This document shows, piece after piece, positions 31,056 to 41,785 of a stretch of 64,000 bases of DNA; position 1 is the first letter of the stretch; each line of letters begins with the position of its first letter. The notes beneath the pieces were generated by a model that saw only the letters and a list, made by a program, of their open reading frames with translations, did not search any database and was not told where the DNA came from. A program made the position numbers and the translations under genes. Origin of the DNA: Reticulitermes speratus (lineage: Eukaryota > Arthropoda > Insecta > Blattodea > Rhinotermitidae); the NCBI GenBank assembly GCA_021186555.1, contig JAJKFL010000011.1, positions 33,669,512 through 33,733,511 on the forward strand, written 5' to 3'.

Positions 31056-31100
31056 GAAGTTGGAGGCAGTACCTCCTCCGAAACGTCGACGCGGCGTAAT
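31056..31100 (+). other. GAAACGTCG-type structured motif
   Basis: CUGAAGU, U, GGAGG ... CCUCC, GAAA, then a second helix CGUCG-ACG-CGGCG and UA. The arrangement resembles the hammerhead-like motifs, with a longer helix III and one core change (A9 to U). The outer stem is not convincing. Confidence 0.35.
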
Positions 31101-31137
31101 ATACCAGAAGTCTCGAATCTTCATCAGAATCGCTTGT

Positions 31138-31355
31138 GAGAACCACACATATAGCAGATTTTGTAGAATCAAAATATCACGGAATATACAGCACAAACCT
31201 AAAAAAAAACGCAGATTATGCAGAATCAAAATGTCACGGAATATACAGCACAAAACTCGAATATCTCAGATTATGTAGGATCAAAATATCACGGAACACG
31301 GCACATACCTCAAATATCGCACATTATATAGGATCAAAATGTCACGGAAGACACA
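31138..31355 (+). repeat. Degenerate ~60-bp tandem, 4 copies
   Basis: Each copy includes A(G)AATCAAAATNTCACGGAA followed by ACACAGCA/TACAGCACA. Copies are diverged and of uneven length. Confidence 0.75.
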
Positions 31356-31403
31356 GCATCAACTGTTTATATCGCGTGGAAGAATCTTGAGCAAAGGGAA
31401 CTA

Positions 31404-31442
31404 TTTTAGTTTCTGTTTTTGAATATATATATATATATATAT
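31404..31442 (+). repeat. Direct repeat with (AT)n, left copy
   Basis: TTTTAGTTTCTGTTTTTGAA plus an AT run recurs at 32144-32180 (TTTTAGTTTCTTTTTTGAAT). The two copies bracket the foldback complex 31494-32142. Confidence 0.55.
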
Positions 31443-31493
31443 TTTTATGTAGCATTGATTTTTATTGACTAATAAAAATACATTTGAGATAAA

Positions 31494-31615
31494 ACACCAA
31501 CAAATGCACAAATTATAAGTTGCAATTTTCTCCCTATATCATAATTTACCCTACGCGTTTCAGCTCCTCATGAGCCATCATCAGGGGTTATTTTCTCTAT
31601 TATAAAGGTGCTTTA
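31494..31615 (-). mobile_element. Element end with hammerhead-like motif H9
   Basis: The end ACACCAACAAATGCACAAAT is shared with the hairpin at 18531. The minus-strand motif (31548-31588): outer stem ACCC/GGGU, CUGAUGA, U, helix GGCUC/GAGCU, GAAA, palindrome CGCG in place of CAUG, UA. Inner sequence continues toward the inverted repeat at 31618. Confidence 0.7.
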
Positions 31616-31617
31616 CA

Positions 31618-32142
31618 AATGCTGCATCTGTGGATGGCACTTTTGATTATGCACTATTTTGGGCATAAGACACTTGTTCATAAGTTAAAAAACACACGAG
31701 TCATAAATCAAAGTTAAAATGATGGTTTGTTAAAAATCTTGTTAAATCTTGTCCTCATAACACAGTTCACTTTCACCCGGTATACTTCAAGACACAACCC
31801 CACACCATACTAGCACCAGAACCACTTCTTCCTACTAATTTATACCAAAACATCGAGAGGACTGCACTACGACATATTAAGCAGGATGACAACAACGGAA
31901 AGCTATTGCCGGTACACGTCAGAGTCCATCGCAACCAGCACGGTGCAGTGTGTGATCTACTGTAACTTTTAGAAGTGCAAACAATTTTTATACAATAGAC
32001 GCAGTGAACACTTTTAACAAGATTTTTAACAAACCATCATTTTAACTTTGATTTATGACTCGTGTGTTTTTAACTTATGAACAAGTGTCTTATGCCCAAA
32101 TAGTGCATAATCAAAAGTGCCATCCACAGATGCAGCATTTTA
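31618..32142. mobile_element. Foldback with ~127-bp arms
   Basis: The arms at 31618-31745 and 32017-32142 are near-identical inverted copies (TGCTGCATCTGTGGATGGCA and its complement). The 270-bp centre is unique here and non-coding. The left arm abuts the H9 element end; the right one has no such partner, so the element is one-sided or truncated. Confidence 0.8.
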
Positions 32143-32257
32143 GTTTCTTTTTTGAATAATATATATATAATGAATATAATATATATGGAATTATGACTTA
32201 TTGGCATTGGTATTTTTTATATAAGCACTAATAAATTAAATACATTTGCTTTATATG

Positions 32258-32505
32258 GGAGCCGGGATAGCTTAGTCTGTATAATGAACAAGGCTACGGA
32301 GTGGACAACAAGGACTTGTGGTTCGATTCCTGGCAGGGAGAAGAGGTTTTTCTACAGGGCAAAGCTTCTATACCAGCTCCGGGGCCATCTAATCTATTCA
32401 CTGAGCACCTGGTGTCTTTTCTCGTGCCGAGTAAGAATGAGTGCAGCTACACCTACCTGACCTGCCTTCATGGCACGCACAGGGAGACCTTTATCTATAA
32501 ATTAT
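32258..32505 (+). mobile_element. SINE-D
   Basis: Head GGGAGCCGGGATAGCTTAGT, B box GGTTCGATTCCTGGC, body with CTCCGGGGCCATCTAATC and tail CATGGCACGCACAGGGAGA. Confidence 0.8.
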
Positions 32506-32614
32506 ATTAATTGTGGTTATTTTAGCAATTTAGTGTATTAATTTATGCTTCATTAATTTGAGGATTTTAATAGATATGACTAAATGGCATTGGGTAATGC
32601 GATAGTTTATCAAT

Positions 32615-33469
32615 TGTTTTTTTCCAATGGCTCGACAGCCCCTTGGGGGCCTAGGCCGCCTCATTTTTCGAAGCATCACGATCACACACTTTTTAGACAC
32701 ACCACACTCGGTAGGACTCCTCTGGACGAGTGATCAGCCCGTCGCAGAGACCTCTACCTGACAACACACAACACTCACAAGAGACAGACATCCATGCCCT
32801 AGGCGGGATTTTTTTTTTGTCTGTCCCGGGTTTTTCCCCTTTGATCCATTTTTGTACTGTTTAAATCCTTTCGTCCTTCATGTCACTTTACGTTCCATAT
32901 TACCGTCCTTACAACAAACACAACACAAACATCCATGCTCCCGGCGGGATTCGAACCCACAATCCCAGCAAGCGAGCGGCCGTAGACCCACTCCTTAGAC
33001 CGCACGGCCACTGGGATCGGCTCTTCGAACCCACAATCCTAGTAAGCGAGCGGCCGTAGACCCACGCCTTAGACCGCACGGCCACTGGGATCGGCTCTTC
33101 GAACCCACAATCCTAGTAAGCGAGCGGCCGTAGACCCACGCCTTAGACCGCGCGGCCGCTGGGATCGGCTCTTCGAACCCACAATCCTAGTAACGCCGAG
33201 CGGCCCAGTAGACCCACGCCTTAGACCGCGCGGCCACTGGGATCGGCTCTTCGAACCCACAATCCCAGCAAGCGAGCGGCCGTAGACCCACGCCTTAGAC
33301 CGCGCGGCCACTGGGATCGGCTCTTCGAACCCACAATCCCAGCAAGCGAGCGGCCGTAGACCCACGCCTTAGACCGCGCGGCCACTGGGATCGGCTCTTC
33401 GAACCCACAATCCCAGCAAGCGAGCGGCCGTAGACCCACGCCTTAGACCGCACGGCCACTGAGATCGGC
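32615..33469 (-). mobile_element. SINE-C multimer: seven tandem tRNA-like heads + body 1 + body 2
   Basis: On the minus strand seven head units follow one another (GATCGGCTCTTCGAACCC joins), period 74 bases (one of 78), each with A- and B-box sequence. They lead into body 1, an A-run and body 2. AGTTTATCAAT occurs at 32604-32614 and 33470-33480, an 11-bp target duplication enclosing the whole array. Confidence 0.9.
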
Positions 33470-33481
33470 AGTTTATCAATA

Positions 33482-34267
33482 GGCCTAATTAATTGTGATG
33501 TCATTGGGTCCAGACGTGACCCAGTGAGACACATCTGTTACTTTTGCGGTCCAAACAATTGATTTGACGCGAGGTGTGACCCTTTAGCACGACAGTGCAC
33601 GTCGGACACACGACGTGTACTGCGACCTTCTGGGCACTTGGAATGTAGCCATTCCATAATAATGAGGAAGTGTAAATGGCTCTTCATGAATGGTTGAGAA
33701 TGCGATGGAATTTTAAAGAAACTCTTGCGAAGGCGGGGAGAATGCATCAATGTCTTTGGTGATTACGTTTAAGTATAATGGTACTTTAGTGCAATAAATG
33801 AGCTATGTTGAACGTTCTAATGATTTGTGTATTAATCTCTACGACCTAGGAAACTTTGCTTAGCGAAGATCCTCCGTATCTACCAGACTACACAAAATAA
33901 CACCCAAGAAGACAATAGGCCCAGTCTTTAACCCTCATAGTCGTGTATACCTCAAATCAAATGTTTTTTAAAATACCCAATTAGTCTCTGCATCTTCAGT
34001 GGCGATGTGGATGTGTGGATTCTTTGCACATTTAAACGCCTACAGTGATAAATCCATTACGTTGTATAATTCCTTCATAGAGTTTGATTATTTATTTTGC
34101 AATTATTTTAAGTGCAGTGTTCTTAGCTACACTGTGGTGCAGTGTCCGATAGCTGAGGCTGGAAAAGTGGGTGTTGGGGTTTATTGACAGATGTAAAAAT
34201 AGTTTGCGTTTTGTTACGAGTTTAAATAGGATGTTTATTCAGCTGCTTTGTGAGCCATTAAAACTTA
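33482..34267. other. No recognised gene
   Basis: No repeat or protein domain identified. Confidence 0.4.
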
Positions 34268-34490
34268 AGCTGGGAGCCTGGTTAGCTCAGTACAGTGGTT
34301 ACGCTTGGGGTTGGATGACCGGGGCTTAGTTCTGTGCAGGGAACAGCGAGATGTATCTCTTCGCTATCGCGTTAATATAGATCCGTGACTCGCTTAGCTT
34401 CCTATTGGGTATACTGAGGCCTCATCTCGGAAGTAAAGCGGTTGGGGCGTGAAACTGACCTCTTAGCTCCATCGTGTATCATGTTTAAGA
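34268..34490 (+). mobile_element. SINE-D, diverged
   Basis: Head GGGAGCCTGGTTAGCTCAGT, then AAGTAAAGCGGTTGGGGCGT. The B box is decayed (GGGGCTTAGTTCTGTGC). Confidence 0.65.
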
Positions 34491-34542
34491 ACGTATGATT
34501 TCATACCTTCGCTCTCCATCCCATCGTCTGTTTCTTATTTAA

Positions 34543-35232
34543 CCGTTTAAGGCCCAGTGGTTACTATATTCACCACCAGATTTAGCAGTAAAGAGTTCTA
34601 CTTTCTGCCCACACAGTGTGTTTATGTGTTTTGTGTGGATCTCAGAACAAACAGCGATTATTTCACTGTACAACATTAACTGACTGGTTTGTATAACTGA
34701 GACGGAGTGTGTTTACTGCGCGGTACGGACTGTATTTATGTGTTTTGTGTGGATCTCAGAACAAACAGCGATTATTTCACTGTACAACATTAACGGACTG
34801 GTTTGTATAACTGAGACGGAGTGTGTTTACTGCGCGGTACGGACTGTATTTATGTGTTTTGTGTGGATCTCAGAACAAACAGCGATTATTTCACTGTACA
34901 ACATTAACGGACTGGTTTGTATAACTGAGACGGAGTGTGTTTACTGCGCGGTACGGACTGTATTTATGTGTTTTGTGTGGATCTCAGAACAAACAGCGAT
35001 TATTTCACTTTACAACATTAACTGACTGGTTTGTGTAACTGAGACGGAGTGTGTTTACTGCGCGGTACGGACTGTATTTATGTGTTTTTGTGTGGATCTC
35101 AGAACAAACAGCGATTATTTCACTTTACAACATTAACTGACTGGTTTGTATAACTGAGACGGAGTGTGTTTACTGCGTGGTACGGACTGGATCTTTATAT
35201 ACAATTCAGTTCAATCTTATCTATTTAAGGGG
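34543..35232 (+). mobile_element. TTAA-flanked (piggyBac-like) element with 114-bp repeats
   Basis: TTAA at 34539-34542 and 35233-35236 brackets ends CCGTTTAAGG and (rc) CCCCTTAAAT, a piggyBac-like arrangement. Inside are ~5 copies of a 114-bp unit (TGTATTTATGTGTTTTGTGT..., AACAAACAGCGATTATTTCA...). Related elements: 45881, 53369, 61790. No transposase. The in-frame ORF at 34738 follows from a unit length divisible by three. Confidence 0.65.
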
Positions 35233-35236
35233 TTAA

Positions 35237-35994
35237 TCGGAATTTTGAAACCCAACCAAAATGTACAGCGTGTGGTCTCGAATCGATGTCCATTTATACA
35301 CAGAGCAAGGCAAGACGGAGTGGAGTACATCAATGATCTGGTGTCCAGCCACGATGGTGTCTGTGAACCTCAAATTAGGTTAATCCTAGAACAAAATCAC
35401 TGACGAAAACTTCTTCATTTGCCTTGAAAAATACGATAAATTTCCTGCAAAAAAATTGGGGGCTTTATTTTATTTTAGCTGTCTGTACAGTCATTGAAAT
35501 TGGAAATTACCAGGGCTATACTAGATGCATAGAGACAGGTCTCATTTTGAAAACTGACATAAAGAAATTGAATTTGCTTCCAACAAGTTGGGCTACGAAA
35601 TAATAGAGGCTAAATCTGTATTGGATATTGGACTAAAATGAATGCACCAGTGTGCGCTGGTTCACGAAGTAACTGCAGTTCGCATTTATCGTGTGCTTGA
35701 AGAGACGCGGTCATTAAGGGCGCACCGACTGACAGGAGACGGGGCATTAAGGGCGCACCGAGCTACAAACTGCTGCACTTAAAACGTATAAACACAGACA
35801 ATGAAGACACGTGTCACAATTACTGCAGCGGTTACACGAGAGACCTGTTTCGTATCTCGGCCGAATCAGCGGTTATACTGGCTTGAGTTCGGTGGTTTTT
35901 CTCAGTCCCTCCAGACAAAGTTTGGGGAAGTACTTCGACGAAGCCACGACCATTTCCTTCAAAATCCTTGCACTTCGTCATTCATCAATGTCTA
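35237..35994. other. No recognised gene
   Basis: A local duplication (CATTAAGGGCGCACCGA) occurs at ~35713 and ~35746. Nothing else placed. Confidence 0.4.
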
Positions 35995-36221
35995 ATACTG
36001 GCAGACAAGACTTTTCCCCTGCTACAAAACTTCCAGATGGGCTCCGGGGTCCACCAACCTTCTATTCGATAGGTACCGGGGTGTTTTTCCATGGGATAAA
36101 GTGGTCAGGGTGTGAAGTTAACCATCACCTGCATCTATTACCGAGGTTAAGAATAAGTGGAGCTACACTTCTTCTCCTCCTGTATGCCTTTTGTTTTTGG
36201 CATGGACAAGGACAGCTTTAA
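35995..36221 (+). mobile_element. SINE-D, head missing
   Basis: TTCCAGATGGGCTCCGGGGT, GGTACCGGGGTGTTTTTCC, GATAAAGTGGTCAGGGTGTG and tail GGCATGGACAAGGACAGC in SINE-D order. Confidence 0.65.
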
Positions 36222-36740
36222 CTTTTTAGGCGCTTTAGCAAAATTGCGAAAAAGACCATTCGCTTCGTCATGTCTGTCCGTCCGCGTGGAACAACTCGTC
36301 TCCAACTGGACGGATTTTCATGAAATTTGATATTTGAGTATTTTTCAAAAACCTGTCGAGAAAATTGAAGTCTAATTAAAATGTGACACGAATAACGGTT
36401 ACTTTACACGAAGGCCTATGTACATATATATATATATAATATCTCGCTTAATTCTTCTTAGAATGGGAAATGTTTCAGAAAAAAGTTGTAGAGAAACTCA
36501 AAACACACATTTTATTTTCAGTAACTTTGTTCCGAAAATCTTACCGTTTATGAGATAATGTGGAAAAATATAGTACAGCCAGACAGGCCACAGATGACAA
36601 TATAATACGGCGCATGCACTTTGCATGCTGGATAACTAAGGCTATAGACACACACTCAAAATATATAATATTTAGTATTTTTTCACGGCAACGATTTCTA
36701 CGCGAACGCGCCTCAATATTACGTTATACCTGTTTTGTTG
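36222..36740 (-). repeat. Dispersed repeat R, copy 4 (inverted)
   Basis: Same orientation as copy 2: GTCATGTCTGTCCGTCCGCG at left, GAACGCGCCTCAATATTACG at right. An (AT)n stretch replaces part of the centre at 36424-36441. Confidence 0.7.
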
Positions 36741-37047
36741 TCGTTTTTATAATCTGAGTTACTGACATATTCATCAGAGACACCATCAATCAGGACTGCT
36801 TTGTCTTGACTTTACTGTGGCAAAGTGTTTCGACCTAATTCTGTCATGTTTAGGCCATTAATATGAAACTCATAAATGTTTTGTTTAGTGTTGTATTAGA
36901 TGGTATTAATAACTGAGACCTCAATTATCTGATACTATGGCTAGCACGATGTCAAAATGTCCTCGAATACGCAACGCCCTTCTACACAGGACACATCAAC
37001 ACTACCACAGGGACTTGATCCATCTAGATCGGAAACCTTAAGATTAT

Positions 37048-37609
37048 ATGTTTGTATACATACAGCTACATTATATGTTTGTATACATACAGCTGCATAT
37101 ATGTTTGTATACATACAGCTACATTATATGTTTGTATACATACAGCTACATTATATTTTGTATACATACAGCTACATTATATGTTTGTATACATACAGCT
37201 ACATTATATGTTTGTATACATACAGCTATATTATATGTTTGTATACATACAGCTACATTATATGTTTGTATACATACAGCTACATTATATGTTTGTATAC
37301 ATACAGCTACATTATATGTTTGTATACATACAGCTACATTATATGTTTGTATACATACAGCTACATTATATGTTTGTATACACACAGCTGCATTATATGT
37401 TTGTATACATACAGCTACATTATGTTTGTATACATACAGCTACATTATATGTTTGTATACATACAGCTACATTATATGTTTGTATACATACAGCTACATT
37501 ATATGTTTGTATACATACAACTACATTATATGTTTGTATACATACAGCTACATTATATGTTTGTATACATACAGCTACATTATATGTTTGTATACATACA
37601 GCTACATTG
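37048..37609. repeat. 27-bp minisatellite, ~21 copies
   Basis: The unit TTTGTATACATACAGCTACA... repeats at 27 bases, with two deleted units near 37100, 37155 and 37420. All three + frames stay largely open because 27 is divisible by three. GTATACATAC is itself partly palindromic, so each unit can form a small stem. Confidence 0.95.
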
Positions 37610-37774
37610 TAAACAGTGACATATCGATTGATTGTAACTAAGGATAATGTAAGATTGTACTAGCCATAATATCCACGTTATTGTATTTATAGCTGCTGTT
37701 TTATGTATTTTATATACTTTAACATTGTACATGTGAGATTTTTGTGTTGGTATTATATATTTCTTTGTAATAAC

Positions 37775-37818
37775 ATCTCCCTGAGGATGGCGATTTATCA
37801 ATGAAGCATGTAGGAGGG
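37775..37818 (+). other. Hammerhead-like motif H10, core damaged
   Basis: Outer stem AUCUCC with GGAGGGU, CUGAGGA, U, GGCGAUU..., then GAAG instead of GAAA, CAUG, UA. The helix after CUGAGGA is weak. It lies 165 bp after the 27-bp array. Confidence 0.45.
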
Positions 37819-38689
37819 TTCAAGTTTATGTATAGCTTGTAATTGTATTATGTGCGTATATTGGTGTTCATAAACGACTACTCGATCTAAAAAAATTATA
37901 ACGTCCTCACTCCCACTTCAAAATCTTCCAACTGTCCTGTCATCTCGCAATCAACTCTACGTAACCTCATGACCTGATACAGAATGTCATCTAATACCTC
38001 CTCCGACGTTTAGTATGCACTGCGGGCAGCCTTGTCCATCCAGAAGGCTCCATATTTTAATTTACAATAACGTCACCGTCCTGACGTCCCCAGCGCCATC
38101 TTGCATGTCTGCGAATTTAACTCTATTTTTGTCTTATTTTAAAGCTGGGTACAATTACGCAAATCCTGCCTGGACGTAGTCTTCTCTTAGGGAGGAATTC
38201 TGACCCCCTAGAATAGTAATTATGTTTGGTATTCGGACTGAAACACAGCAACACAAGGTCTGGAGATGAATATGGAATTCTGAACTGCGTGTACAGTGTG
38301 TCTGTTTTAGGTGGGCCTCTGTTAATGCGCAGTGTGGCTGTACGGCATTGAGAGGGGTAAAGAGGAAGTTTAAATGTCGCCAGGCGTCTTACACTACTCA
38401 GCAGAGTCTGATACTAATGGCTGGGGACTCACGACTACCAGAATGAGTCTTTACAGACAGAATTCTAGCTATGACAGTGTTAGGCGTATTTTAACGCCGA
38501 GGCATAAAATTAATGTCAATAATGTTAATTCAGTTCCATCCACACAGAAAACAGTGCGTGTTCATTAGAAAGACCAATGCTATTGTTCAGGAAAATAATC
38601 GCCACTTATTCTGAGAGCCACACAAGACAAATAAACAAACCTGTGTGGAAAACAAAAAGGTACTGAAAGGTGTGTGTGGAACATGTAGC
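37819..38689. other. No recognised gene
   Basis: No repeat or domain identified. Confidence 0.4.
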
Positions 38690-38696
38690 TACTCAT

Positions 38697-38966
38697 TCAT
38701 TCTGTAGTCTGTCTTACGAGAGGTCCGTAGCCTCTTCCAAATCGAGTTCTCCACAGGGTGCGATCTAGTGCTTCCTCTTTCAATTTCCAGTATCTGCTCT
38801 TTTCCTTAAGGTCATCCAGTAGCTGCTTACGTCTTCTCCCTCGTCTTCCCGTCATTTCTATCCTTGCTTCTACCTTTCCTTCAATCACGTGTTTCAGAAG
38901 GCATTTTCTGCGCAAGATGTGACCAATCCAGTAATTACTACTGTGACTGAAATGTTTGACTTGCAT
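38697..38966 (-). pseudogene. LINE-X reverse transcriptase C-terminus, intact end
   Basis: 89 codons on the minus strand end in RFGRGYGPLVRQTTE and a stop. Motifs: WIGHILRRKCLLKHVIEGK, GRRGRRRKQLLDDLKE, WKLKEEALDRTLWRTRF. This is the C-terminal tail of a non-LTR retrotransposon ORF2; the catalytic RT and endonuclease parts are missing (5' truncation). It has one copy of the 39-base terminal unit that is amplified at 6308 and 11711. Confidence 0.85.
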
Positions 38967-38985
38967 AGGGACTACCGCATACTTG

Positions 38986-39849
38986 AAATTTATAATGATA
39001 TAATCTAACGTCTAATATCTGTAGTTAATTCAGTCTTATGGACAGACTCTTAAAGTATTTGTACACTGAACCGACGGCAGACTGTAGAATTAAAATTTTT
39101 TCTCATATTCTATATGGCCATCTTTCTGTTTTTGCTTTCGGTTAATAATAGCATAATCGTCTGATAAGGCAGAGAGGGTATTATGAGAGTGAACAGTAGG
39201 ACTTCAGAGCCTGGCATGTGAATCAGACAGACACTGCATCTCAGATGAGACTCAATTGCGTGTAAGAACGTATGGCTTCAACAGCACTTTCCATTTCCAT
39301 TAGTTCACTGCATGCAGCTACGAGACTGGCCTTACACATACACAGTGCTGTCTTTGGCAACTTTCTGCTTAAAGCAGATAAGAAGAGAAGAAGGTACAGA
39401 AAAGTGGTAGGAGGAGGGTGAGAAAACTGGATCAAGGGAAGGGGAGTTAGAAGAGATGAGAAAGAAGAAAATAAAGAGAAAATGAGAACAAAGACTAGGA
39501 AAGAGAGAAGAGGCAATCTTCCCCTGTTCAATTTTACTCTCCTCCGCTCTAAGAAACAATCTCAGTTGCTCGAAATAAACGGCTGGAAGAGGCGATACAA
39601 ATTTCCTCCCTGGGAAATTCACATCTGAAATGAATACAGTTTTGTAACTGAAGCTCGGATCTGTTAATCCTACGTTCATCATTCGCTTTACGTTCAACAG
39701 GATAGCGATGTTTCATTCCAACATTATTTCTCGTGTTCGCTCAGTTCTCAGAACAGTGATCACTTCTGTAAATACGAGCCGACCAATTCTTGTAACAGAT
39801 ATGGGACGCATGCCTTGTGACTATTAATTGGATTTCCACATATTACATA
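38986..39849. other. No gene; purine-rich block at ~39375-39525
   Basis: A G/A-dominated stretch gives S/L/F-rich minus-strand ORFs by composition. Nothing else placed. Confidence 0.45.
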
Positions 39850-40004
39850 CAGGTTTTGGGGGGGGGACTGAAGGAAAGAGGCCTCTTGGAAGATCTATGC
39901 ATAGATTTGAGGATGATATTAAAATTAATCTTACAGTAATGGTATGGAAGGGCGTGGACTGCATTTGTTTGGATCCAGGCAATTTGAATATGGTAATAAA
40001 TCTT
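39850..40004 (+). mobile_element. LINE-W coding end before a SINE-A insertion
   Basis: Codons for KRPLGR-like and ED(D/N)IKINL-like residues (ATTTGAGGATGATATTAAAA) followed by AATTTGAATATGGTAATAAA, diverged LINE-W. It resumes after the SINE-A at 40319. Confidence 0.6.
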
Positions 40005-40318
40005 AGTGGGGGTACGCGGTGGCGCAGTTGGTGGAGGCACTGCGCTACAAGCCGGAAGGTCGAGGGTTCGATTCACGATGGAGTCATTGGAATTTATCAT
40101 TGACTTAATTCTTCTGGCCGCACTATGGCCCTGGTGTCGACTCAGCCTCTAACAGGAATGAGTACCAGGAATATTTCCTGGGGGGTAAAGGCGGCCGGTG
40201 CGTAGGGCTGACAAATTTACCACCTTCATGTGCTGATTTTCTGGAAATCTGGGAGCCTCAACCTCCTGGAACCCTAAGGGCCTGTCCAGGCCTGTAATGG
40301 GATAGCTTTACCTTTACC
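40005..40318 (+). mobile_element. SINE-A inserted in LINE-W, 10-bp TSD
   Basis: Full-length copy (A box GCGCAGTTGGTGGAGGCA, B box GGGTTCGATTC). AATAAATCTT (39995-40004) and AATAAACCTT (40319-40328) are the flanking duplication with one mismatch. Confidence 0.88.
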
Positions 40319-40410
40319 AATAAACCTTCGTATTCCATAAAATGTGGGGAATGTTTTGATTAGCTTAGAAACTATTGGCTTCTTAGGAAGGACTCTGCTG
40401 CTCTGTGGAG
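40319..40410 (+). mobile_element. LINE-W 3' UTR, continuation
   Basis: CCTTCGTATTCCATAAAATG through TTTTGATTAGCTTAGAAACT to GGAAGGACTCTGCTG. Confidence 0.7.
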
Positions 40411-40904
40411 ATAGGTAGTTTAAACGCCGTAGTGCGGCACCGGAAGTTCCGGTTTTGTTGCAAGTGCTATTCCACATGTCACTGCTCTCATTATCGTAAG
40501 GTGTTTCTTCATATGGTAATGAGATTTCAGGTTAGCAGCTATTGTTTGGACAGGACTGAAATCTGAAAGGGTGTTTTCGGTGAGGCACTTAGCTAGCACG
40601 CGAGAGACAAAGAATGCGCACAGACTTTCAGTGCAGAAACCTTTTAGGGACTTACAGCTGCAATACTGAGAAGATGCAAGGATACGACGGGGATTGATCT
40701 TAAAAAATGTTAATTAGAATATAACAACTGATGGAGTGGCTCAGAATCGTGGTCGATGCTGTTTGCTTCTTTTTGGGTGCTGCGGCCTGTTTTCGGTTCA
40801 TGGACTCCCCGTTGCCCGGGATTTTGTGACCGTTGAGTTCTTATGAGGTCAGACTGTCAACCACACGTCCAACTCCCAGCATGGAAGACCAGGTTATCTC
40901 TCTT
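40411..40904. other. No recognised feature
   Basis: No gene or repeat placed. Confidence 0.4.
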
Positions 40905-41160
40905 GGTCCGGCACCTCGCTAGCATGTGTGGGCCTGCTGGTCCGGCACCTCACTAGCATGTGTGGCCCTGCTGGTCCGGCACCTCGCTAGCATGTGTGGC
41001 CCTGCTGGTCCGGCACCTCGCTAGCATGTGTGGCCCTGCTAGTCCGGCACCTCGCTAGCATGTGTGGCCCTGCTGGTCCGGCACCTTACTAGCATATGTG
41101 GCCCTGCTGGTCCGGCACCTCGCTTGCATGTGTGGCCCTGCTGGTCCGGCACCTCGCTCA
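40905..41160. repeat. 34-bp minisatellite, ~8 copies
   Basis: The unit GGTCCGGCACCTCGCTAGCA... repeats every 34 bases and is GC-rich in contrast to the surroundings. Copies differ by single bases. It includes CTAGCATGTGTGGCCCTGCT. Confidence 0.92.
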
Positions 41161-41785
41161 AAACCTGTCCGATATATCTGGCCCTACCAGAAGCTAGACT
41201 GCCACCGGCATAGCTGGTGGATTACTTGCTGGGACTTTATCGATGGCGAACCTTCGATTTATGCTGCCAGAGGATCTTAGGGCAATAGGTTTGTGAGGTG
41301 GGGGCGGTGGATCTTGTCTAATGGTGCTGTATGGTATTAACGGTATTACGATCTCCGGCTCTGCTGCTACCACTTATTTACGGAACAAAGGGGTTTTGTC
41401 ATCGTCCTTATGACAGCCTGACGCTTGCCTCCAGCTCATAACTGCAGATAAATCGAATCTGCATCTGCAGACATCTTGATCGAGTCGTTAGCAATCCTGC
41501 TTTGTATTCGCAGGGTTACAGGTCGAAATTTTTACTCAAGAGACAGACTGTTCTGGATTTTCGTGGATTTCGTCTGTCCCTCCAAACAAATGATGGTATA
41601 GCACCTCACATTAGGCCATGAGCTGTGTCCTTACACGTCCTTCCCAATTCTTACCCATTGATTATCCTATCATTAGACGTTATAGAGTCTCTGATGCTGA
41701 ACCCGTCATTAAATGAGCCATAAATAAACCCATGCCTTCGTCTGTAACGTCTGTCTTCAGCTTACGTACCAAAAGTTCGTATGTA
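41161..41785. other. No recognised gene
   Basis: No repeat or domain identified. Confidence 0.4.

Noticed and set aside
33069..33534. Overlapping minus-strand ORFs with repeated GLRPLACWDCGFE-type residues
   Set aside because: Translations of the seven tandem SINE-C heads.
36957..37641. Three overlapping ~190-220-codon ORFs
   Set aside because: All three frames of a 27-bp array are open; a by-product of repeat length.
39241..39697. Two overlapping minus-strand ORFs with hydrophobic stretches
   Set aside because: Composition effect of a G/A-rich block; no start context or homology I recognise.
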